Source of the DNA: Candidatus Omnitrophota bacterium
Lineage (GTDB): Bacteria > Omnitrophota > Koll11 > Duberdicusellales > 4484-171
Length of the DNA stretch: 8,702 nucleotides
Assembly: GCA_030692055.1 (NCBI GenBank)
Contig: JAUYCY010000074.1
Span: 1-8,702, forward strand
Reading direction: 5' to 3'
Shown: piece after piece, positions 1 to 5,634 of the stretch
Layout: every line of letters begins with the position of its first letter
Position numbering within the stretch: the first letter of the stretch is position 1
Program-made: the position numbers and the translations under genes
Notes under the pieces: model-generated
Databases searched by the model: none
What the model was told of the DNA's origin: nothing
The model's input: only the letters and a program-made list of their open reading frames with translations

Positions 1-756
1 AATACGATCGCCAACGAGCCGGGGGGCTTCATCTAATACTTTTTGTAAATATTTATGTTCGGAAGAGTTGGCGTATTTTCCAAAATCACTTCGATATGTT
101 TGAAGCAGGGAATTTTGGATTCGCTGACAATTTAAAAAATTTCTGCTCTCAAGATACTCTTTAACTACAGCCGGCATACCTCCTACAATAAGATATATGC
201 GCAGCAGGTCTATCAGTTTCTTATGTACCGCGCTATCAAATACGCTGTTCAATCGTATTTCCCGCAGATGACGCCGCAACAACTCATTTCCGGATGCCGT
301 TAAGAACTCGCCAAATGATAAAGGCTCAAGATATATAAACTGCACCCTTCCTACCGGCATTTTAAAACTTGAATTGTTAAGGGCGAATTCCATCAATGAA
401 CCTGCCCCGATAACGGCAAGCCGATCATGCTTTTCTTTGAAATACCGCAAAGCCATTATCGCGTTGGGGCATTCCTGTATCTCATCGAGAAAGAGCAAAG
501 TTTTCTCTGCTTCTATGGCTTCACCCAAAAGCAGCTGCAGCTTATTAATAATCTCAATAGGATCAAGCGTAGTGAAACATTCTTTGAGTTCAGGCCTAAA
601 TTCGAAATTGACGATAACTATATTTTTAAATGCCTTCTTCCCAAACTCTTCCACAATATAACTTTTACCTACTTGCCGCGCTCCTCGCAACAATAAGGGC
701 AGCCTGTCTTTGCGTTCTTTCCAATTAAATAAATCTCTTTCCAAGTCTCTTTTCAT
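1..756 (-). CDS. DUF4143-type P-loop ATPase, 3' end outside window
   Basis: The reading frame starts at the ATG at 756-754 and stays open to base 1, giving 252 residues without a stop. Family members are usually about 380-450 residues, so the C-terminal third or more is missing. A Walker A motif GARQVGKS spans residues 25-32, and a Walker B motif TLLFLDEIQECP spans 86-97 with catalytic-type D91-E92. A sensor-like segment AVIGAGSL follows at 114-121. Next comes PVGRV (134-138) with a possible arginine finger, and then EPLSFGEFL (144-152), typical of this family. The DUF4143 part begins near 178 and includes GGMPAVV (192-198) and a Y-x-x-D-F at 221-225. The AGAAG eleven or so bases before the ATG can serve as the ribosome binding site. 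The cellular role of this family is poorly known; such genes often sit in variable regions. The base composition looks less AT-rich than the YfhO gene upstream. Family assignment is confident, function is not. Confidence 0.9.
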   Translation of the reverse strand, partial: MKRDLERDLFNWKERKDRLPLLLRGARQVGKSYIVEEFGKKAFKNIVIVNFEFRPELKECFTTLDPIEIINKLQLLLGEAIEAEKTLLFLDEIQECPNAIMALRYFKEKHDRLAVIGAGSLMEFALNNSSFKMPVGRVQFIYLEPLSFGEFLTASGNELLRRHLREIRLNSVFDSAVHKKLIDLLRIYLIVGGMPAVVKEYLESRNFLNCQRIQNSLLQTYRSDFGKYANSSEHKYLQKVLDEAPRLVGDRI

Positions 757-776
757 GACAAACTTCTTCTATACGT

Positions 777-794
777 GGCGCTAAAGGATGCGCC
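777..794 (-). other. Small hairpin in the leader of the ATPase gene
   Basis: GGCGC at 777-781 pairs perfectly with GCGCC at 790-794 around an 8-base loop, about 20 bases upstream of the ATPase ATG. A direct repeat of TGCGCT lies just beyond it at about 799-812. If the candidate promoter at 836-864 is used, the hairpin would be in the 5' untranslated leader. A role in translation or mRNA stability is inference; the stem is short. Confidence 0.3.
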
Positions 795-835
795 AGTATG
801 CGCTTCTGCGCTATATATGGCTAATATACACGGAT

Positions 836-864
836 ATAATATAGCAATATTGGCTATAATACAA
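836..864 (-). promoter_or_regulatory. Candidate sigma-70-type promoter for the ATPase gene
   Basis: On the minus strand a -35-like TTGTAT (864-859) is followed after exactly 17 bases by a -10-like TATTAT (841-836). The -10 matches the consensus at five of six bases, the -35 at only three. Transcription would begin near 829, leaving a leader of about 70 bases before the ATG at 756. The region is very AT-rich, so a chance match is quite possible. It is the best candidate between the truncated oxidoreductase and the ATPase, and fits the ATPase being a separate unit. Confidence 0.35.
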
Positions 865-881
865 GGTATATTATGTGAACC

Positions 882-931
882 AGGGGTGAATGTCACGCCT
901 TTTAAAACATCAAAGGTGACAGTCACCTTTG
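882..931. repeat. Pair of REP-like palindromes
   Basis: A perfect inverted repeat with 10-base arms CAAAGGTGAC and GTCACCTTTG around one central base occupies 911-931. About 30 bases away, 882-900 holds a related imperfect copy: arms AGGGGTGA and TCACGCCT match at seven of eight positions around a 3-base centre. Both share the core GGTGA-two variable bases-GTCAC. Two related palindromes so close together resemble the REP doublets mobilised by IS200-like RAYT transposases; no such transposase is in the window. The first copy begins exactly where the oxidoreductase reading frame ends, so insertion or recombination here probably caused its truncation. Confidence 0.6.
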
Positions 932-1077
932 GAAGTCCAATTCCTCGAGCTTATTTCCTGGCCAAAGGAATCATGCCTCTCTATTACATATAATGAGCGG
1001 TTTGATTTAGAAAGCTTTGCGCCAATTGCCAAACCAACCACTCCCGCACCAACAATAACTACATCAACTTTTTCCAT
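910..1077 (-). pseudogene. Truncated LhgO-like FAD-dependent oxidoreductase, N-terminal remnant
   Basis: The ATG at 1077-1075 opens a 55-codon frame ending in TGA at 912-910. Residues 6-16 (VVIVGAGVVGL) carry the GxGxxG dinucleotide-binding motif, and E33 in VIER is placed to bind the FAD ribose. HDSFGQEISSRN (35-46) matches the segment following the Rossmann motif in L-2-hydroxyglutarate oxidase-like proteins, which normally continue for about 400 residues. After N46 similarity stops; the last codons run into the palindrome at 911-931. Nothing recognisable as the rest of the enzyme appears between 757 and 909. The start overlaps the end of the YfhO gene by 14 bases, so the intact gene was probably its operon partner. 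As it stands, no catalytic domain remains. A short expressed peptide cannot be excluded but is unlikely to work as an enzyme. Confidence 0.8.
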
Positions 1078-3565
1078 ATTTATTATATCTTTTACTTTTG
1101 CTTTTTAAAAAGATACATAAAATAATCCCTAAAACAAAGAAGATAGAACTTACTATAAGTCCTATTTCTAATGACATAGGCCTATACAAAAACTTCACTA
1201 TATGCTTACCCTCCGGTACTCGCACTGCCCTAAAAATATAATTTGCTCTAAAAATTTTAGCAGATTTATCATCAATGTATGCTTTCCAACCCGGATAATA
1301 ACAATCCAGTAAAACCAAAAAACCTTCTTTTGGATTATCAACCGATATGCTTATATTGTTAGGCTCGTATTTTTCTATAGAAACTTTAGAAGAAGAAAGT
1401 TTTTCGTCATTTGACTTAAAATTATCTACGTTCTCCTCTAATATAACTGATTTTGAGAAGTCAAAGTTTGAATCTAATTCTTCTAATATCTCTTCTTTTT
1501 GCTTTATTATCTTTACGTTATGTACCAAAAATACGCGCGGGAGTGTATTTTTGTTTAATAAAATTTTATGAATATTGTCCTTATAAACCACATCATAGCC
1601 GTCTTTAAATTCCTCATTTTCAGGAAGAGTAACGATGTATTTTATGTTAAGAAAATCTGCGATTCTATCATTTACCCTGTCAAACTCACATAATCTTGCT
1701 TTTAAATCTTTTGGAGATTTATAAGTTAATAACCCCATAATTTGGACATATCGGTCAAGAATCAAAGATCTATACCCCTCAGGAGTAGCTATATCATATA
1801 AAAGATTTGCCTCGGGCCTAAGAAATGTCCTTTCATCTTTAGGGGTTGGATTTTGCATATCGTAATTTTGCAAAACAGGCATTACCCTAAAAAACCCCTC
1901 CTGCTTCTTAATGTATTCTGCGGATTTATATGGCGGAACTAACTCTTTATGTTGATATGCTGCTATGCTCAGATGGAAAAAAATATCTGTAAATATTAAC
2001 ATAGCAGTTAAAGCTATGAATGGTTTCTTTGATATTTTGTTTTTAATAAAAAAATAAATACCTGCCAAAGAAAACATAAGAAAAAAAGAAGGAAAAAGAA
2101 AATATGTATTTTTAACCGATGCCCATGATTTAAAGAAACTTATCAGCTGCTTGAGCCGCATAGAATAAAAGTCAGTTGAAGCATTGTAAAATCCTTGTTT
2201 AAACATCTGCGGCAAAAACTTACCTGATAAAAATAATGAAATTCTTTCATCAAAGACAGCTAAGGTTGCATATATAATTATTTTTAGAAGTACTAAAAAC
2301 ACAAGAACTAATGAAAAATAAAATAATATTTTCTTAATCGCTTTTAAGTTAAGATTTTTCCCGGATAATAAGCTTTCAATCCCGAAACTTGCTAAAATAG
2401 CCATACTAAAATAATAGATGGAATAACTTCTGCCAACAAAAGGAAAATTTTTAAGTAAAGGCAAATGCTGCGTTATGGTATGCAATAAAGGATTAAAAAT
2501 AACATATAATATTACAGTAGCTGCGCAATATATAAAAAATTTCTCTATAAATTTTTTATTTTTCTTAAAAATAACGATAAAAGCTAATATGAGAGGAAAT
2601 ACCCCAACATACGGAGAAGATATAAATTCTAATTTCCCTTTTCCGAATAAAAACGAAGATAATCCATAGAATATCCGTTGCGGGATAAAATCAAGATCCG
2701 GCCGCAAAGAACTTAAATAAAATTTAGGGTATATAAAATTTATTGAATCTGCAGGAAAAAGCATATAACAGATACCTGCCATAGTATCTCTATGAGAAAG
2801 CTGTGATAGTTCATACATCGGCAATGTACGGAAAAAAGATAAAGAAACAAAAATAAAAAAAGGTATGGATGTTTTTATACCGCAAAATAAAATATTTTTT
2901 ATACCGCTATGTTTTTTTTGAAGTATTAAGTTAAAGAAAAGGTACAAATAAAGAAAAAAGCAGTAATATAATACAAAATGAGGATTTGCATTCAAAAAGT
3001 ATAAAGCTAAAGACAACCCTGTCACAAACATCCATAAAAACTTCTTTACAGTTAACCATTTATTGGCGAAAATTAAAATAAGAGGCAGGAAATATAACGG
3101 GTTATCGTCAATATCAGGCGCCAAAAACATAAAAATAAGCCCGCCCATAAAAGAAGCCGCCATAGATACACCGAACTGGCGTCTGAGCAATATAAACATA
3201 AAAAAACCTGAAAATACGCTTGATAAAAATATTTTCAGGTTCCATGCCATATTAACATTTAAAAAAGTAAGCAGCAGGTTAGAAAAACTGAAATTACTGA
3301 CTGATTCTAAGTGATACGGATGGCCGCAAAGAATTAGCGGATTCCAGAAAGGAAAAATACCTTTAGTTATGCAGTCCCTAAAAAATGCATTCCAACTGTA
3401 AAAGCTAAAAAAGCTGTCGCCGATTTGTGCTACATATAATTTCGAAAAGATATCTTTGAAGAAAAACAAAGCAAAAATAATATATAGAAACAAAGGTATG
3501 AGATATTCTGTCTTTTTTGAAAATTTATTAGCATCGTTAATAAACATGCGGTTAATCGAATTCAC
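1064..3565 (-). CDS. YfhO family membrane protein (GT-C-like), full length
   Basis: This 833-residue protein matches the YfhO family in length and layout. A first membrane helix spans about 21-40. It is followed by an extracytoplasmic loop with IGD (48-50), where GT-C enzymes place an acidic catalytic residue, and the typical segments FWNP (73-76) and CGHP (80-83). Many further helices fill about 110-540. A soluble outer region (about 541-795) ends in the family signature YYPGWKAYID (756-765) with RANYIFRAV (773-781). A last helix (about 801-820) precedes a basic tail. YfhO in Firmicutes takes part in glycosylating lipoteichoic acid at the outer membrane face; here the acceptor is unknown, so transfer of a sugar from a lipid carrier to some envelope polymer is inference. 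GTG at 3565 is chosen because AGGGAAG lies just upstream; ATG at 3547 (M7) is the alternative. The gene overlaps its upstream neighbour and the downstream oxidoreductase remnant by 14 bases each, implying coupled translation. Confidence 0.88.
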   Translation of the reverse strand: MNSINRMFINDANKFSKKTEYLIPLFLYIIFALFFFKDIFSKLYVAQIGDSFFSFYSWNAFFRDCITKGIFPFWNPLILCGHPYHLESVSNFSFSNLLLTFLNVNMAWNLKIFLSSVFSGFFMFILLRRQFGVSMAASFMGGLIFMFLAPDIDDNPLYFLPLILIFANKWLTVKKFLWMFVTGLSLALYFLNANPHFVLYYCFFLYLYLFFNLILQKKHSGIKNILFCGIKTSIPFFIFVSLSFFRTLPMYELSQLSHRDTMAGICYMLFPADSINFIYPKFYLSSLRPDLDFIPQRIFYGLSSFLFGKGKLEFISSPYVGVFPLILAFIVIFKKNKKFIEKFFIYCAATVILYVIFNPLLHTITQHLPLLKNFPFVGRSYSIYYFSMAILASFGIESLLSGKNLNLKAIKKILFYFSLVLVFLVLLKIIIYATLAVFDERISLFLSGKFLPQMFKQGFYNASTDFYSMRLKQLISFFKSWASVKNTYFLFPSFFLMFSLAGIYFFIKNKISKKPFIALTAMLIFTDIFFHLSIAAYQHKELVPPYKSAEYIKKQEGFFRVMPVLQNYDMQNPTPKDERTFLRPEANLLYDIATPEGYRSLILDRYVQIMGLLTYKSPKDLKARLCEFDRVNDRIADFLNIKYIVTLPENEEFKDGYDVVYKDNIHKILLNKNTLPRVFLVHNVKIIKQKEEILEELDSNFDFSKSVILEENVDNFKSNDEKLSSSKVSIEKYEPNNISISVDNPKEGFLVLLDCYYPGWKAYIDDKSAKIFRANYIFRAVRVPEGKHIVKFLYRPMSLEIGLIVSSIFFVLGIILCIFLKSKSKRYNKYGKS

Positions 3566-4073
3566 TTTTCTTCCCTAAAATCACTAACTTCAAAAAAATT
3601 ATAACCTGTGATATAAAAAGCATGGCAGGCTTACCAATATAATATCGATCATCTTTATATATAATTTGCCCGCTTTTTAAAAGACGATTCAACCTATTTT
3701 CTATTATCTCTTTTGCGTTATAACGCCGCAAAATTTCATCCATAGAAAGCCCATCTCCTGACTCGCTTAATTCTCTCAATAATCTTATCCGCCGCGCTGT
3801 TTCCCCTAAATTAATGAAATGAAAATAACAATATCCCAATGCCATATAGCTTATCACATTAACTATAATATAAGGTATGGCCTCTGATAAAGAGAGCGCA
3901 AAATTTTTTATGTAAGCCGCTTCAACACCTAATAGGGTCATTATTCCACACAAAAAACCAAAAAAAGTGGATCTTAGAAGGCTTACGTTTCGAACATAAC
4001 GGCAATAGCAAACTTGGCACACGACATTTATGCCTAAACCCAAAATAGGAGAAAATATATGGAAATAAATCAT
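3552..4073 (-). CDS. Small membrane protein with winged-helix-like segment (copy A)
   Basis: I do not recognise a named family for this 173-residue protein. Three hydrophobic helices are visible at about 3-24, 32-53 and 66-88. A charged stretch (about 92-147) then looks like a winged helix: helix ETARRIRLLREL, a GLSMDEILRRY turn-helix, helix KEIIENRLNRLLKSG (121-135), and a strand-wing IIYKDDRYYIGKP (137-149). A fourth hydrophobic segment (150-167) and KKSEFD end the protein. The gene at 4293-4820 has the same order of parts, so the two are probably paralogues. The start is ATG at 4073; there is no clear Shine-Dalgarno, and a palindrome touches the start codon. Its end overlaps the YfhO gene by 14 bases, suggesting the two are made together. 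DNA binding, protein binding or regulation of the YfhO protein are all possible. Confidence 0.75.
   Translation of the reverse strand: MIYFHIFSPILGLGINVVCQVCYCRYVRNVSLLRSTFFGFLCGIMTLLGVEAAYIKNFALSLSEAIPYIIVNVISYMALGYCYFHFINLGETARRIRLLRELSESGDGLSMDEILRRYNAKEIIENRLNRLLKSGQIIYKDDRYYIGKPAMLFISQVIIFLKLVILGKKSEFD
3570..3576 (-). promoter_or_regulatory. Ribosome binding site supporting the GTG start of the YfhO gene
   Basis: AGGGAAG on the minus strand lies four bases before the GTG at 3565-3563. No comparable purine-rich site precedes the next in-frame ATG at 3547. The site is inside the last codons of the upstream membrane/winged-helix gene, which fits translational coupling. Confidence 0.45.
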
Positions 4074-4091
4074 ACGAATTATTTAATTCGT
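4074..4091. repeat. Perfect palindrome abutting the start codon of copy A
   Basis: ACGAATTA at 4074-4081 is repeated inverted as TAATTCGT at 4084-4091 around a 2-base centre, ending directly against the ATG at 4073. It could be an operator or a hairpin occluding the start. It is wholly AT-rich apart from the outer CG, so chance cannot be excluded. Confidence 0.45.
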
Positions 4092-4121
4092 TAATTGATT
4101 AATATGAAGCCTTCCATAACT

Positions 4122-4141
4122 CCTCGGGCTAAAGCCCGAGG
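4122..4141. repeat. GC-rich REP-like palindrome, arms CCTCGGGCT
   Basis: CCTCGGGCT (4122-4130) and AGCCCGAGG (4133-4141) are a perfect 9-base inverted repeat around AA. Its GC content stands out from the AT-rich flanks. From memory, this kind of sequence is a common dispersed intergenic repeat in some uncultured bacterial genomes; I cannot count copies here, as only one occurs in this window. Confidence 0.65.
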
Positions 4142-4159
4142 TTTCAGCATAGCTAATAC

Positions 4160-4208
4160 CAAGCGGCGCACTATATAATCCCTGCCTGCCGGCAGGCAGG
4201 CGCGCTTG
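4160..4208. repeat. Nested palindrome with a perfect 20-base core
   Basis: CCTGCCTGCC at 4181-4190 is followed directly by its reverse complement GGCAGGCAGG at 4191-4200, a perfect 20-base palindrome. An outer stem, CAAGCGGCGC (4160-4169) against GCGCGCTTG (4200-4208), pairs with one bulged base around an AT-rich interior arm. The core resembles a widespread repeat in uncultured bacterial genomes; this is from memory. It could form a cruciform or, in RNA, a strong hairpin limiting read-through between the two flanking genes. Confidence 0.65.
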
Positions 4209-4239
4209 TGAATACCGCGGTTTTTTGAGCACCTTAATG

Positions 4240-4265
4240 TGATGTTAAGCGAAATCCCAACATCA
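4240..4265. repeat. Weak inverted repeat downstream of copy B
   Basis: TGATGTT (4240-4246) pairs with AACATCA (4259-4265) around a 12-base loop. It lies about 30 bases beyond the stop codon of the 4293-4820 gene. No T-run follows on the minus strand, so it is not a convincing intrinsic terminator; it may be the decayed edge of the palindrome cluster. Confidence 0.3.
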
Positions 4266-4292
4266 TCGGGAAGCGCCGTGAATGTATAAATA

Positions 4293-4820
4293 TTATCCGC
4301 CTTTTTGCGGCCGCCTTAATAAGGAAATTCTATAAAACATAAAAAGCCTAGCAAACATTAGTCCTTTGGGTGTAAGCCTATATTTTCCTTCTTCTGTATA
4401 CGCTAATTTCTCTGAAACAAGATCGTGTATACGTGGAATCAATAACTTTTCATCGTTTATTTTTTGCTTGAAAATATTCTCTTCTAAGCCATCTTTCTTA
4501 GTTTTAGCAATTGACATTACCATCACTAGCGACGGGCTATCAGCCTCTAAGGCAGAATAAGTAACCATATAAGCTAGCCCCAAGGAAACAAAGAAAATAC
4601 AAATTTGTAAATATTCGGGTAAAGTTTGTGGTAGTGTTATGCCAAAAATTATTATGCTCTCTTTAAGCATAAATAACAAAACTATTCCACCCAATAAAAC
4701 AGTAATGAATATCGCTAATAAAATACTTTTTTGATGTATGGGTAAATGAATTTTCCAAATAGTAAAATGAATCAAAAGTGCTGCCGTAAATAATGCTGCT
4801 CCATAAAATAATACGCTCAT
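4293..4820 (-). CDS. Small membrane protein with winged-helix-like segment (copy B)
   Basis: This 175-residue protein belongs to no family I can name. It has hydrophobic helices at about 2-22, 31-53 and 68-90. The motif YSALEADSPSLVMVM (88-102) leads into a cytosolic stretch. DGLEENIF (110-117), the helix LIPRIHDLVSEKLA (127-140) and a wing-like YTEEGKYRLTPKG (141-153) resemble a winged helix. A final amphipathic or membrane segment (about 154-168) ends in RRPQKGG. The order of parts, and pairs such as the recognition-type helix followed by Y-x-x-(x)-x-(K/R)-Y, match copy A at 3552-4073. The ATG at 4820 has AAGG unusually close upstream. Only 13 bases separate it from the TIM-barrel gene, so the two are likely co-transcribed. 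DNA binding from the membrane is one hypothesis; a protein-interaction role is equally possible. Confidence 0.75.
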   Translation of the reverse strand: MSVLFYGAALFTAALLIHFTIWKIHLPIHQKSILLAIFITVLLGGIVLLFMLKESIIIFGITLPQTLPEYLQICIFFVSLGLAYMVTYSALEADSPSLVMVMSIAKTKKDGLEENIFKQKINDEKLLIPRIHDLVSEKLAYTEEGKYRLTPKGLMFARLFMFYRISLLRRPQKGG

Positions 4821-4833
4821 AGCCTTGTTCTGT

Positions 4834-5508
4834 TTAACTATTTATCGCTCTTTTGAAAAAATTGCTTAACTTTTTAAATTCTGCGTATGTTTGTAAAGAA
4901 GTTTTTGCTTCGGAAACGATAAAACCGGCATAGCCCGCTTTTTTGATAAGATTAAGCATGCAAAGGTTATGCTTTGGAGAATGGTGTAAATGCGTATGCC
5001 ACAATCTAGAGCCAAATTTATAGCCAGTGAGGTGTATATGCGATGCATTTTTTATAGCGCGAATAAATTCCTCTTCATAGACTCCGGCGCACTCCATCTG
5101 CAGGTGCTCTAAATCAAGGCACATTCCAAAATTGTAGCGGCGCATAAATTTTATAGGTTCATGAACAGTAGAAATATTTTCTACACAAATCTTAGCCTTT
5201 AAATGCCTAAACGATTTCGCTATTTCTTTATACTCATCGTCCCAATAAATATTATGAAAAACAACTACTTCGGCGCTGAGAGCTTTCGCCAAAGTTACCA
5301 ATTTAAATAATTCATAACCGCCATTGGGAGCGTGTAACACATACCGGAAGGAAAACTTTTTACATAATTCTAATATCCTTTTTAAATCAGTAAGAATATC
5401 GCGAGAAAGATATAATTCTACTGCCTCTATGCCTGCCTTTTTAATATCGGCTAATATCTTCTCTTCGGGAGCGCACTTAGCGGACAAAATAATGTCTTTT
5501 TGATGCAT
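4834..5508 (-). CDS. Xylose-isomerase-like TIM barrel (sugar phosphate isomerase/epimerase type)
   Basis: The 224-residue protein fits the AP-endonuclease-2/xylose isomerase-like TIM-barrel superfamily, though short against the usual 250-290. The metal-site pattern is visible in order: H59 (VLHAPN), H85 (VVFHN), E110 (KICVEN), D132 and H135 (CLDLEHL), H159 (HIHL), H173 (WHTHLHH) and E200 (VSEAK). These follow the spacing of endonuclease IV ligands; the aspartate two residues before the last histidine is H171 here. The superfamily includes sugar isomerases and epimerases, inosose enzymes and endonuclease IV; overall length and missing DNA-binding loops favour a small-molecule role. The substrate is unknown. 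It is cytosolic, with no signal peptide. The start is ATG at 5508, without a clear Shine-Dalgarno. It sits 126 bases after the radical SAM gene and 13 before copy B. Confidence 0.82.
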   Translation of the reverse strand: MHQKDIILSAKCAPEEKILADIKKAGIEAVELYLSRDILTDLKRILELCKKFSFRYVLHAPNGGYELFKLVTLAKALSAEVVVFHNIYWDDEYKEIAKSFRHLKAKICVENISTVHEPIKFMRRYNFGMCLDLEHLQMECAGVYEEEFIRAIKNASHIHLTGYKFGSRLWHTHLHHSPKHNLCMLNLIKKAGYAGFIVSEAKTSLQTYAEFKKLSNFFKRAINS

Positions 5509-5528
5509 TTTTTGCGTTTTACAAGAAA

Positions 5529-5559
5529 ATTACCTTTGGTAATAACTATTTAGGTTATT
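5529..5559 (-). terminator. Attenuator-like pair of exclusive hairpins before the TIM-barrel gene
   Basis: Read on the minus strand, AATAAC (5559-5554) can pair with GTTATT (5546-5541). Alternatively ATTACC (5543-5538) pairs with GGTAAT (5534-5529) around AAA. The two stems share 5543-5541 and so exclude each other. The second stem is followed by TTTTCTT, like a weak intrinsic terminator, roughly 20 bases before the TIM-barrel ATG. This geometry resembles an attenuator, but the stems are only six base pairs and AT-rich. It may instead lower expression of the downstream genes relative to the radical SAM gene. Confidence 0.35.
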
Positions 5560-5565
5560 TTCAGT

Positions 5566-5613
5566 GGTTAGGAAAGTTTTACTTGTGCCCTTTAGGGTAT
5601 ACTTTCCTATACC
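5566..5613. repeat. Long imperfect hairpin after the radical SAM gene
   Basis: TAGGAAAGT (5569-5577) pairs perfectly with ACTTTCCTA (5601-5609). GGT (5566-5568) and ACC (5611-5613) extend the stem past one bulged base. Inside, CCC (5588-5590) and GGG (5595-5597) form a small inner stem with a TTTA loop. It lies about 20 bases beyond the radical SAM stop codon. It may protect the 3' end of that message or mark a processing site; no T-run follows on the minus strand. Confidence 0.5.
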
Positions 5614-5634
5614 ATTACAAATTATTAGATTACT

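Noticed and set aside
374..661. Plus-strand open frame of 95 codons, and another at 427-696.
   Set aside because: Both are antisense to the Walker motifs of the ATPase, which are clearly coding on the minus strand; neither has recognisable features.
836..860. Imperfect palindrome TATAGC...GCTATA around AATATT as a possible operator.
   Set aside because: It overlaps the candidate promoter in extremely AT-rich DNA, where such short symmetry is expected by chance.
775..993. Plus-strand open frame of 72 codons in the gap.
   Set aside because: It crosses the palindrome pair and runs antisense to the conserved GxGxxG-bearing remnant; it has no family features.
4087..4127. Eight-codon mini-frame MEGFILIN on the minus strand, with GGAG upstream, ahead of copy A.
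   Set aside because: The GGAG is the edge of the GC-rich palindrome at 4122-4141, and the peptide has no leader-peptide feature such as repeated codons of one amino acid.
4214..4226. ACCGCGGT palindrome followed by six T on the plus strand, like an intrinsic terminator.
   Set aside because: The stem is too short with no loop, and there is no plus-strand gene for it to terminate.
4296..4315. CCGC/GCGG inverted repeat and a GCGGCCGC site near the end of copy B.
   Set aside because: The repeat is only four bases, lies within or beside the last codons, and has no T-run on the minus strand.
4866..5048. Minus-strand open frame of 60 codons inside the TIM-barrel gene.
   Set aside because: It is in another frame of a gene whose metal-ligand pattern is intact; it is a shadow.
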